The notes under the pieces are model-generated. The model saw only the letters and a list, made by a program, of their open reading frames with translations. It did no database searches and was not told the origin of the DNA. Shown here in pieces: positions 14,212 to 22,145 of a DNA stretch of 22,912 bases; position 1 is the stretch's first letter, and each line of letters starts with the position of its first letter. Source of the DNA: CAZLPZ01 sp964561535. Lineage in GTDB: Bacteria > Pseudomonadota > Alphaproteobacteria > Micavibrionales > Micavibrionaceae. The translations under genes were made by a program, and so were the position numbers. The stretch covers positions 1-22,912 of the forward strand of contig CAZLPZ010000028.1 in assembly GCA_964561535.1 (NCBI GenBank), written 5' to 3'.

Positions 14212-15321
14212 TTACTCAAGATTACTTGGCAAACGATAACTGGTGCTACGCCCACCGCTCTCATTCTGAATAAATATACCGCGTGTTTTTAATTCCTGTA
14301 TATCACGCAGAGCCGTATCATTCGAGCATTTAGCCAACTTGGCATACTTGGACGTGTTCATATACCCAACAAAATCTTGCTCCAGCATACGGTTAATAAT
14401 AAGACGCTGACGTTCGTTCACCGGGTTTTGATTGATCTTATCCCAAAGCTGCGCCTTAAATAAAACAGTGCTCAACGTGATTTCTGCATTCGAAATAGCT
14501 CGCCCCAGACAATCCAAAAACCATGAAAGCCAGGCTGTGACATCAGGCGTGCCACTTTGCTGGGATTCCAGTTGATCGTAGTAAGATTTGCGCTCTGCCT
14601 CAATCTGACTGGAAAGACTGTAAAAACGATCGGATATTCTATCGGCACGCGCAAGTGCCATATCCCCAATCGCGCGTGCAATACGGCCATTCCCATCTTC
14701 AAACGGGTGAATGGTCACAAACCAGAAATGGGCAATACCTGCCTTAATCACAGGATCAATATCGGTTTTTTTATTAAACCAGGTTAAAAAATCAACCATT
14801 TCATGTTCAAGACGATCGGCGGTTGGCGCCTCAAAATGGATTTTTTCGTGACCTATGGGGCCAGATATGACCTGCATCGGACCTGCACTTATTGTGCGCC
14901 ACCCACCGACCGTAATCCTATTCATTCCGCTTCGCCCTGTTGGAAACAACGCCGCGTGCCAACCATACAGCCGATCTTGCGTTAAAGGTTTTGAAAAATT
15001 CTGTGTGGCATCCAACATAATTTCGACAATACCGTCAATATTACGGCTTGCGGGAATAAGGCCCGCGATATCCATCCCCAATCGTCGCGCGATTGATGAT
15101 CGCACCTCGCCAGAATCCAGGACTTCTCCCTCAATAGCGGATGATTTAACGACATCACGCGTGAGTATATTCAAGGTTGCTTCACGTTTCAGATCAAAAC
15201 CCAATCCTTCCATCCGGCCCAGCAACCGCCCTTGGGCGTAACGAATAGCCGCCAACTTTTCGGCAAGCGCCCCGGCATCCCAAGTAAAATGAGTCCAGTT
15301 TTGATGTTCATGTATCCACAT
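14212..15321 (-). CDS. Fic-family protein adenylyltransferase
   Basis: The protein has an N-terminal DUF4172-like segment (M-W-I-H-E-H-Q-N-W), an inhibitory motif S-S-A-I-E-G-E (about residues 60-66), the Fic catalytic loop H-P-F-E-D-G-N-G-R-I-A-R (His near 205), and a C-terminal winged-helix region (Y-A-K-L-A-K-C-S-N-D-T-A-L-R-D-I). Fic enzymes transfer AMP from ATP to Ser/Thr/Tyr of target proteins; the Glu of the inhibitory motif keeps class II members off by blocking the ATP phosphate position. The start at 15321 follows the family convention M-W-I; ATG 15333 and GTG 15339 in the same frame are alternatives. A strong promoter and repeated operator-like motifs lie just upstream. The winged helix could bind them for self-control. 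Confidence 0.9.
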   Translation of the reverse strand: MWIHEHQNWTHFTWDAGALAEKLAAIRYAQGRLLGRMEGLGFDLKREATLNILTRDVVKSSAIEGEVLDSGEVRSSIARRLGMDIAGLIPASRNIDGIVEIMLDATQNFSKPLTQDRLYGWHAALFPTGRSGMNRITVGGWRTISAGPMQVISGPIGHEKIHFEAPTADRLEHEMVDFLTWFNKKTDIDPVIKAGIAHFWFVTIHPFEDGNGRIARAIGDMALARADRISDRFYSLSSQIEAERKSYYDQLESQQSGTPDVTAWLSWFLDCLGRAISNAEITLSTVLFKAQLWDKINQNPVNERQRLIINRMLEQDFVGYMNTSKYAKLAKCSNDTALRDIQELKTRGIFIQNESGGRSTSYRLPSNLE

Positions 15322-15332
15322 ATCGGCCACCA

Positions 15333-15433
15333 TATTCACCGCATAATTTAAGATGATTATAGCCTATAGTCGCCGTAATATCAAGATTAATTACTTCAAA
15401 TCTTGCGGTGAATAGAGCGATTATTCGCCGCAA
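15333..15433. promoter_or_regulatory. Three copies of a TATTCACCGCA operator-like motif around the fic promoter
   Basis: TATTCACCGCA occurs at 15333-15343, as its reverse complement TTGCGGTGAATA at 15403-15414, and as TATTCGCCGCAA at 15422-15433. The last two form an inverted repeat with a 7-base centre, upstream of the -35 element; the first overlaps the predicted start of the fic message or its start codon. This layout fits a repressor that binds both sides of the promoter. Confidence 0.55.
15356..15384 (-). promoter_or_regulatory. Sigma70-type promoter of fic
   Basis: On the minus strand TTGATA (15384-15379) is followed after exactly 17 bases by TATAAT (15361-15356), a near-consensus promoter. 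Transcription would start near 15349, only 15-30 bases before the possible fic start codons. Confidence 0.75.
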
Positions 15434-15688
15434 AATAATTGAAAATACTTAAAAATTTATTCCATTATAAAATAAGACGTCTTATTTATCCTTTGTATAC
15501 AACAAGATAGACCAGATTATTCTTAATTTTTATTATGAAATATAATCACTCACTACAGTCCTGATTTATCCAAAACAACCTTCAAACATTTCAATTGCTC
15601 CTTCACAGTCCCCTCGGCCGGGCCGCCTTTTGACATACGGCGCGAGCCTCTGGGCTAAAATCTCATAACTATACTATCTAGCTATAAT
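15434..15688. other. Intergenic stretch between the fic promoter region and the adhesin operon
   Basis: It holds a perfect 18-base palindrome, AAATAAGACGTCTTATTT (15470-15487), with no obvious gene beside it in promoter position. The rest is AT-rich apart from a GC-rich patch at 15614-15660. A 27-codon open frame on the minus strand, ending near 15561, lacks a ribosome-binding site. No terminator with a clear U-run was found behind the operon that ends at 15689. Confidence 0.4.
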
Positions 15689-17113
15689 TTATTGAGTTAA
15701 AAGTTGAAGCTGGATGTCGGTGATGCGCAGGGGGTAGTATTTAAAGTTTTTGGTCCAGATACGGGCATAGGTGGCGTCTGTCGTCCATTGCGTTAGGGTG
15801 GGGAGGTTCCATACCGTATCCAGGGTTCCCAAGGTGCCATTATAGGCCACATTGGCGCTGTTGGTTGCCTGGACTGCCGCAGCTTTAATTGTACCTGTGG
15901 TTGACTGGGCCGGGGAGTTAAAACCACCTTGGGTTACACCTGCATTATGCCCACTGACCCCGATGACATTAGTTGCTTGATTATAATAGAGATTCCAGCG
16001 GTTATTATTTCCCGTATCGTCAAATCGGGCGAGCATGGGAAAGTTACTCCCCGTACTTGATACCCATCCGACATTTGAAAAAAATGCCCCCGCCGATTGA
16101 TTATACCAGGCCCCTGTTGAAATATTCATAAACTCGTTTTGGCGTGTGACGGTTGCATTGGTAGTGGGTATAAAGGAGGTTGCAAAAGATCCCTTCTCAA
16201 ATTGAGGGGTATATATTCTAATTGTAAAGTCAAGTATTTGAGATGTTGCCGGTGTAAATTTTACATAGGGAGTTGCAAATGTTGTGGCGGCATTAGAGAT
16301 AGTCCTAGTATGAGATAAGAATACACGTTGCCCCGTTAAAGTATTTTGTACCCCACATCCTTCTGTTAGATATCCAGGATTTCCCTCATTCACACAAGAT
16401 CTAACTCCAGTCGATAAAGTACCCATACTTCCTGAAATAATCTTAATAAAAAAACTAAATGTCCATAGTTCACCTTGGACCGCACTCGTAGAAGTTTCTG
16501 GTGTAAATTGAACTTGTCCGCCTGTTGTAGTACCTGAATATCGGAGATCAAGATATGACATACCGTTTTCTGTTCCAAAGCCGGCAACCTCTCTTGTTAA
16601 CCCCCCTGAGTTTGATGCCCCCCAATTTGTCGGTACTGTCCCCGGTACTCCCACAACAGCACCCTGCATCGTACTATTCCGAATCGAGTTTTTTCGGCTT
16701 CTGCTGCCATTCGTGAAATCCATGGATAGGGACGGATAGTCCACTTTGACCCCCGTGGTTGTGGGTGGCGTAAAGGTCAGATTGGTCAGGGCGTTTCCAG
16801 CCAGATCGGTGATTGTTCCACCGTTTAAATCAACCGGGGATGATACAGCGACCCCGTCGAGATCCACGTCCCCGGCCGTCGCCGTATAGGTGAACGTCAA
16901 CGCCGACGTCCCTGTCCCCGACGCATAACTGGCATAGCGCGTGTTACCACCCACATCCACCGCAATGCGCGGCGTCCCCCCGGTAATATCCACATTCACC
17001 GTTTTCGACATATTCACGGTAAAATCCATGGTGGGGACAGCGGCGTGAACAGGCCGCCATGGCAGAGTGATGATCATCATCAAGAGCAGAAAATGTTTGA
17101 TGAGAAAATTCAT
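15689..17113 (-). CDS. Secreted adhesin-like protein with Ig-like module and phage-fibre/LamG-like end (deleted paralogue)
   Basis: The 474-residue protein has a signal peptide (cleavage after P-V-H-A), one Ig-like repeat (V-D-I-T-G-G-T-P-R-I-A-V-D-V-G-G through L-T-N-L-T-F, about residues 30-115), then a beta-rich region like those of phage fibre and LamG-type proteins, ending Y-Y-P-L-R-I-T-D-I-Q-L-Q-L-L-T-Q. Compared with the gene upstream in the operon, about 73 residues are missing in frame after F-T-N-G-S, including the A-S-T-A-T-Y-F-D-S-S-G segment. It is the last gene of the operon, 9 bases behind its paralogue, with AGGATGAG as ribosome-binding site. It is probably exported across the inner membrane and may work at the cell surface; there is no anchor or sorting signal that I recognise. 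Confidence 0.75.
   Translation of the reverse strand: MNFLIKHFLLLMMIITLPWRPVHAAVPTMDFTVNMSKTVNVDITGGTPRIAVDVGGNTRYASYASGTGTSALTFTYTATAGDVDLDGVAVSSPVDLNGGTITDLAGNALTNLTFTPPTTTGVKVDYPSLSMDFTNGSRSRKNSIRNSTMQGAVVGVPGTVPTNWGASNSGGLTREVAGFGTENGMSYLDLRYSGTTTGGQVQFTPETSTSAVQGELWTFSFFIKIISGSMGTLSTGVRSCVNEGNPGYLTEGCGVQNTLTGQRVFLSHTRTISNAATTFATPYVKFTPATSQILDFTIRIYTPQFEKGSFATSFIPTTNATVTRQNEFMNISTGAWYNQSAGAFFSNVGWVSSTGSNFPMLARFDDTGNNNRWNLYYNQATNVIGVSGHNAGVTQGGFNSPAQSTTGTIKAAAVQATNSANVAYNGTLGTLDTVWNLPTLTQWTTDATYARIWTKNFKYYPLRITDIQLQLLTQ
16703..17048 (-). repeat. 346-base Ig-module repeat, copy A
   Basis: This segment encodes the signal-peptide junction and Ig-like module of the 15689-17113 gene and matches 18359-18704 with the same length and about 12 differences. 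Flanking parts of the two genes are much more different. Confidence 0.85.
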
Positions 17114-17122
17114 GATCTCATC

Positions 17123-18781
17123 CTACTGGGTCAAAAGTTGAAGTTGTGTGTCTGTAATACGTAGGGGATAGTATTTAAAATTCTTGGTCCAAATTCGGGC
17201 ATTTGTCGCATCGGTTGTCCATTGGGTTACTGTTGGGGGACTCCAAACGGTATCAAGTGTTGAAAGTGTTCCGTTATAGGCGGCATTGGCTGTATTTGTA
17301 CCTTGTGCCGCGGCACCTTTGATGGAGCCACTTGTGGATTGGGTTGCTGAACTAAAAGAACCTTGTGTAACGCCTCCATTATGTCCGCTTACTCCAATAG
17401 TATTCGCTCCTTGACTGTAATAAATATTCCATCTGTTGTTATTTCCTGTATCGTCAAATCTTGCGAGCATGGGGAAACTAGCCCCCGTCGACGATGCCCA
17501 TTCTGTATAAGAATAAAACCCACCTGCCGATTGGTTATACCAAGACCCTGTTGGAATATTCATAAACTCGTTTTGGCGCGCGACAGCGGCATTCGTCGTT
17601 GTAATATAGGATGTTGCGAATAACCCTTGTTCGAGCTGAACCCCTCCAATTCGAAGCGTAATATCGACAGATGTAGCTACATTAACATTTAAACGTATAC
17701 CTGGATGGGCATATGCTGTTGTTGCTCCTCCAGAAAAAGTAAAACTTTTTATTAATCGACTAGATGATAAAATTCCACTAGTGGGGACAGTCATTGCGGA
17801 TTCATTTGTTATGACAATACCAGCAGCTGAGGTACGTTCGACAATACGAAAATTAATGCTATTAATATTCGTCATACTGCCTGAAATGTGTTGAATAAAT
17901 CCAGATACTGTCCATGATTGACCTGTTAATGCTGCAATCTGGGTTGCACTCTCAAAATATATAACTGGAAAGGCACTGGAAGCAGTGCCAAAAACTCGAA
18001 TATCGATGTACGGAATTCCATTACTGGTTCCCGTTGATACAATTTCATAACTTAATCCTGCCCCTGTAATATTACTCACCGACCAATTCGTTGGTGCAGT
18101 TCCGGGCGATCCTGCAACTGCCCCTGTCATCGTGCTGTTCCGGATCGAATTCGTTCGGCTTCTTTCCATTAATAATCCGCGAAAAGCCAGGGTTGAGGGG
18201 TCATAATCAAACCGCGGCGTGTTGGTCGCAGCAGTTTGCAACGTTCCCGATGAATCAAAATAGGTTGCAGTCGAGGCCCGGGTAAACGATGTTCCCGCCG
18301 CCGTTAGAAAAGAGGACAGGGTGGTATAGGCCGTGCCGTTCAGCGTATAGCGTCCCGTGCTGCCATTCGTGAAATCCATGGATAGGGACGGATAGTCCAC
18401 TTTGACCCCCGTGGTTGTGGGTGGCGTAAAGGTCAGATTGGTCAGGGCGTTTCCAGCCAGATCGGTGATTGTTCCACCGTTTAAATCAACCGGGGATGAT
18501 ACAGCGACCCCGTCGAGATCCACGTCCCCGGCTGTCGCGGTATAGGTAAAAATCAACGTCGACGTCCCTGTCCCCGACGCATAACTGGCATAGCGCGTGT
18601 TACCACCCACATCGACCGCAATGCGGGGTGTCCCGCCGGTAATATCGACATTCACCGCTTTCGACATATTCACGGTAAAATCCATGGTGGGGACAGCGGC
18701 GTGAGCGTGTCTCGTTAAAATCATAAGACACAGGAATGCCAAAAATATAAGAATTTCAAGAAAATATTTTTTTGTATTCAT
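17123..18781 (-). CDS. Secreted adhesin-like protein with Ig-like module and phage-fibre/LamG-like end
   Basis: The 552-residue protein has a signal peptide (cleavage after A-H-A), the same Ig-like module (about residues 30-140), a segment F-T-R-A-S-T-A-T-Y-F-D-S-S-G followed by R-G-L-L-M-E-R-S-R-T-N-S that is characteristic of phage fibre and spike-like proteins, and a C-terminal LamG/concanavalin-like region ending Y-Y-P-L-R-I-T-D-T-Q-L-Q-L-L-T-Q. Its start codon overlaps the invasin stop by one base (TAATG), so translation is coupled to the inverse autotransporter. The Ig module continues the series of Ig repeats at the end of the invasin. A carbohydrate- or surface-binding role is inferred from the LamG-like end; how it reaches or stays on the surface is not shown. 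Confidence 0.78.
   Translation of the reverse strand: MNTKKYFLEILIFLAFLCLMILTRHAHAAVPTMDFTVNMSKAVNVDITGGTPRIAVDVGGNTRYASYASGTGTSTLIFTYTATAGDVDLDGVAVSSPVDLNGGTITDLAGNALTNLTFTPPTTTGVKVDYPSLSMDFTNGSTGRYTLNGTAYTTLSSFLTAAGTSFTRASTATYFDSSGTLQTAATNTPRFDYDPSTLAFRGLLMERSRTNSIRNSTMTGAVAGSPGTAPTNWSVSNITGAGLSYEIVSTGTSNGIPYIDIRVFGTASSAFPVIYFESATQIAALTGQSWTVSGFIQHISGSMTNINSINFRIVERTSAAGIVITNESAMTVPTSGILSSSRLIKSFTFSGGATTAYAHPGIRLNVNVATSVDITLRIGGVQLEQGLFATSYITTTNAAVARQNEFMNIPTGSWYNQSAGGFYSYTEWASSTGASFPMLARFDDTGNNNRWNIYYSQGANTIGVSGHNGGVTQGSFSSATQSTSGSIKGAAAQGTNTANAAYNGTLSTLDTVWSPPTVTQWTTDATNARIWTKNFKYYPLRITDTQLQLLTQ
18359..18704 (-). repeat. 346-base Ig-module repeat, copy B
   Basis: Matches 16703-17048 at about 97% by eye count, in the same orientation, 1656 bases apart. 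It is the 5' part of the 17123-18781 gene. Confidence 0.85.
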
Positions 18782-21273
18782 TATGGTTCGTATGTGCTAT
18801 TTGGAGGGGCAGTAACAGAAGAAATTGTTGGTGCAACAATATCTTTTGTAACCGTATCGGTCGCAGCAGAGCCTGCATTACCTGACGTATCGGTTAAAGT
18901 GACTGATAAGGTTAATGTACTATCACTTAATCCAGTTAAATTCAATCCCGTTATGGCATCTGTTGCCGTCACAATCGTTCCTGAACCGGTGACATTCGTA
19001 CCGCCGCCTGAACTTGAGATCGTATAGGCATATGTGGCGCCCACTTCGGCGCCAGCAAAGCTGAACGCACCTGATGATTTATTGGCATTATTAATAGGAT
19101 CTGTTGTAAAGGCAACCGTATAGCCTGAAGGGGCAACGACATCCCCTGATGTCAAAGACCCTGATAACGTTAATGTTTTATCGGCAATCGTTGTAACTGC
19201 CGCCTTACCATTACCGCTGACCGTTCCACCATTCAAATCAAGTCCTGTAATCAAGATCGACGAGACACCGATATCCCCCATCACAAGAGTATAGCTAAAT
19301 AAAAGATCCGTTGTTCCAGAGCCGCTTAGATAATTTGCCGTACGGCTATTGCCATTTATGGTCATGGTTAGACGCGGAGTTCCAGTTACATCAACTGCAT
19401 CATTATACCTCAAACGGAAAGTTATATCTTGACCCACGGTTAAATTTTCTGTTGCGATTAGCGGAGATTCTGAAGGATACGGGGTGACATGATTTCCTGT
19501 TTGCGCTGTTCCAATACGATCAATCAGAGCACTAACTTGATCTGTATGAGAAATGTAATCGGCCGTTCCTACCCCAATAATGGCCACAGATCCCGATGTG
19601 CTTTCCGCCGCTTGTCCAGGAGATAAGGTGACACTGCCCGTGGCTGTTCCGACCACTGCAATAGATCCATCCCGTAACCGCGTTGTTGAATTTGTACCAT
19701 CTGATGTCACGTCAAGATCCGTCCCACGCAACGTAATAACAGAACCTGGTGTGTTGATCGTTGATATAATTCCATTTGATGTAAACTGAATTGTTCCAGA
19801 AATAAGTGTTATGATACGGGGTTCAACGCGAACCTGTGTATTTTGTCCCGCGCTTAAAATAGAGCCATCTGACAATCGAACGCGGACAATTGCACCGCCT
19901 GTATTTGCAACCGTAATCGTTGCCGGCATCCATAATAATTGACCGGCGGACAAGGATACTGTTTCTGATGATTGAGTAATTGTATTTAACCCAACGGTTT
20001 CAATGACCGTCATCTCAGATTGAATACGGCGACGTTGGGAAACACGGATAATATTATCACGTTGGACTTTGTTATAGATCCGATCTTTAACTGGGGTTAA
20101 CTCTGTTCGCGGTCTTAATTGAAGATCAGCTGGCTCATTAAATCGCCAGGTGAACCGCAGGGCTGATTCAAACGAGGGTGCATTTTGATTGTCTTCATTT
20201 ATTGCCATACGAACAGCAAGGGCGGGAATGGGCGAATACTCTAAACCCGTTTCAATGCCGTATTGATCATGACCACTTTCTTGATCATCCCATTGATACC
20301 CTGTGACCAACCCTGTCCAACTAGGCAAATCAGAAGTCTGTCCGCGTACTTGCATATCCCATCCGGCTGAAACCCGTTCTTCGTAATAATCGTCCAATTG
20401 TTGCCATGATGATAATGGGAAGTAACGGTTGACCGATACGCCCCATTGGGATGATTGGGTATCAACCCCAACACTTCCGCGCCAATGGTCACCGCCGGGT
20501 GCATAATCAAGAAAAAAATTAGCCCCATATAGCATATTTTCATCCGGTGACAACGTCCGATAAACCAACCCCGCATTAAAAGTGTCGTATTTCTTTTTAT
20601 ATCCTTTATTTGTGTTCTCATCGGGTACGGCATACCAACTGATTTGGGTAAAAAAGTGATCTCGATCACTTTCGGACTGCCATAAGGGCTCAATTGTCGT
20701 GACAGAAGAAAACAGGCCCCCCCGTGTTCCGCCTGCTGTCATGTCAATACGAGATAGAAAAGGAAGCTTTGAATTATTTAAATTGTGTTCACTCCATTCA
20801 ATGACTTGCGGAAGAATATCACCTTGCCATAGAGACAGGGCGGCTTCATCGTTGATGCCTGTAGATACTTTTTGCCCTTGAAGAGCGGCGCATGCGAATT
20901 GTAAAGCTTGCTCGCCGCCAGATGCCAGCTTGGTGAGTACCCAATTTTTAACGCTACCCGGCACAGAAGAGGATTTGATTATCCAGTCTTCTTTCCCTTT
21001 CCAAAGGGATAAATCTTGGACATAAGTACTTGATTCGCGGCAGGCAATATCAAATAGCGCTTGTTTTGCTGCTGTACCGCCATTGTTAGATGCCGTCCCA
21101 ACAGATTCTAGATTATTGAAAATATTTTGAATTTTCTGTTGCGTATCATTCGACAAGTCTGATTGAGGAGTTTCAGCCAAAACAGTGGTTGTAAAAAAAG
21201 AAACAATGATCAAGCAGAAAATCGTTTTAATAAACATCAATCTTGGATAAAATTTTGATATAGGGAATCTCAT
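18781..21273 (-). CDS. Inverse autotransporter (intimin/invasin family) with FecR-like and Ig-like passenger
   Basis: The 830-residue protein has a signal peptide (cleavage after V-L-A, residue 33), a helical periplasmic segment (about 35-165), an inverse-autotransporter beta-barrel (about 170-390, with L-Y-G-A-N-F-F-L-D-Y-A-P-G-G-D-H-W-R and the closing L-R-F-T-W-R-F), the conserved linker R-D-N-I-I-R-V, a FecR-like domain (about 440-545), then Ig-like repeats. Type Ve proteins insert the barrel in the outer membrane and export the C-terminal passenger for adhesion. The protein ends P-P-N-S-T-Y-E-P, a sequence that normally opens the next Ig repeat, so the passenger looks cut short. Met13 (21237) is an alternative start. 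A weak promoter (TTGAGA at 21311-21306, TAATCT at 21289-21284, minus strand) lies just upstream, close to the IS481 end. Confidence 0.88.
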   Translation of the reverse strand: MRFPISKFYPRLMFIKTIFCLIIVSFFTTTVLAETPQSDLSNDTQQKIQNIFNNLESVGTASNNGGTAAKQALFDIACRESSTYVQDLSLWKGKEDWIIKSSSVPGSVKNWVLTKLASGGEQALQFACAALQGQKVSTGINDEAALSLWQGDILPQVIEWSEHNLNNSKLPFLSRIDMTAGGTRGGLFSSVTTIEPLWQSESDRDHFFTQISWYAVPDENTNKGYKKKYDTFNAGLVYRTLSPDENMLYGANFFLDYAPGGDHWRGSVGVDTQSSQWGVSVNRYFPLSSWQQLDDYYEERVSAGWDMQVRGQTSDLPSWTGLVTGYQWDDQESGHDQYGIETGLEYSPIPALAVRMAINEDNQNAPSFESALRFTWRFNEPADLQLRPRTELTPVKDRIYNKVQRDNIIRVSQRRRIQSEMTVIETVGLNTITQSSETVSLSAGQLLWMPATITVANTGGAIVRVRLSDGSILSAGQNTQVRVEPRIITLISGTIQFTSNGIISTINTPGSVITLRGTDLDVTSDGTNSTTRLRDGSIAVVGTATGSVTLSPGQAAESTSGSVAIIGVGTADYISHTDQVSALIDRIGTAQTGNHVTPYPSESPLIATENLTVGQDITFRLRYNDAVDVTGTPRLTMTINGNSRTANYLSGSGTTDLLFSYTLVMGDIGVSSILITGLDLNGGTVSGNGKAAVTTIADKTLTLSGSLTSGDVVAPSGYTVAFTTDPINNANKSSGAFSFAGAEVGATYAYTISSSGGGTNVTGSGTIVTATDAITGLNLTGLSDSTLTLSVTLTDTSGNAGSAATDTVTKDIVAPTISSVTAPPNSTYEP

Positions 21274-21333
21274 TCTATTGAATAGATTAAATGTTTCAGG
21301 AAATATCTCAAGGTAGAATTAACGCCCCTTAAA

Positions 21334-21797
21334 TGTAAGAATCCTACGAGTTATTTACAGTTTGGGTTGAACTAAAATACTGAATGAGTTTCTCATAAGG
21401 GGTAAGGTTGTCAAGGCTGGCGTGCGGTTTGACGGTGTTGTAAAAATTAACAAAACGCACCAAACTGATTTGCCGATCATGGCGATCGAGGAAAATGATC
21501 TTTCCGTGCCACATCTCAATCAATGTTCGGATGACCCGCTCGGCTTTACCATTGGTTTGCGGACGCGCAGGTCTTGTAAACTTTTGCGCGATGTTGTGCG
21601 CCGATGCCACCTGAACAAAGGCATGTTCAAGGGTCCCTTTAAACTCGGTCCCATTATCTGAATACACACATTCAATTGTGTACGGACATTCATCGATGAC
21701 CTGTTTCAGAAACGTGGCCGTGGACCCTTGTGTTTTATCCGGCAGGATCACAGCATAGAGTTCGCGTGAGAAATCATCAATCGCCACAAAGAGATAC
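21334..21797 (-). mobile_element. IS481-type insertion sequence, 3' fragment (copy 2)
   Basis: It starts at the same TGTAAGAATCC end as copy 1 and stops at the same AGAGATAC base, where it joins the broken nucleoside hydrolase gene. It lies 60 bases upstream of the invasin start, so it may influence that gene's promoter. It is in direct orientation with 4761-5225. Confidence 0.8.
21344..21797 (-). pseudogene. IS481-type DDE transposase, C-terminal remnant
   Basis: The catalytic core is present (V-A-I-D-D-F, Y-S-D-N-G-T-E-F, N-G-K-A-E) and ends ...Y-E-K-L-I-Q-Y-F-S-S-T-Q-T-V-N-N-S, probably the original C-terminus since copy 1 has a one-base difference here. The N-terminal half is absent, so it is inactive. 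Confidence 0.85.
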
Positions 21798-22145
21798 GAT
21801 CGTCTTACTCTGAATGATTGGAGTTAGGCCACTAGCCCAATCAATTGGTAATCCGGTTTGGGACGGATCGGGCAAATCTTCTGCACCTGCCATGCCTGTT
21901 ATTCCAAAAACCTCTGGTAAAGTTTTAAGCTCGCGCTTAAGGGGGCGTTCTGATCCGATGTAAACAGGGATGTTAGATATTTTCGCAACGTCAAGAATTT
22001 GTAACGCATTACGCGCGCATTGTTGCACATCAATGTTTCCGCCCACAACAGTGATTGAACGCACATCAATATTATCTGACCCAAGCGCATACAGTAAAGC
22101 AACTGCATCATCCTGGCCAGGATCACAATCATAGTGGATTGGCAT
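21798..22145 (-). pseudogene. Inosine/uridine-type nucleoside hydrolase, 3' end lost
   Basis: The first 116 residues are a clear nucleoside hydrolase N-terminus: I-H-Y-D-C-D-P-G-Q-D-D-A-V-A-L-L, where the Asp cluster binds the catalytic Ca2+ and ribose, then V-V-G-G-N and the N-A-L-Q-I-L-D helix. The family is about 310 residues long; here the frame runs into the IS481 fragment after ...S-K-T-I and ends within ten codons. The start codon lies inside the left terminal repeat of the IS4-type element, so the gene's own promoter is also separated from it. It is not functional as a hydrolase, because the C-terminal active-site His and Asp residues are missing. Confidence 0.85.

Noticed and set aside
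15561..15644. A 27-codon open frame on the minus strand (starts M-S-K-G-G-P-A-E-G-T)
   Set aside because: No ribosome-binding site and no recognisable match; could be a remnant, but cannot be supported.
17363..17623. Plus-strand open frame inside the adhesin gene
   Set aside because: It is antisense to a well-supported gene, and its translation shows no domain or signal.
4761..21797. Serine-recombinase att sites made by the two IS481 fragments
   Set aside because: These enzymes leave short core repeats, not 465-base repeats that have diverged by about 10%; the fragments are better seen as separate IS remnants.
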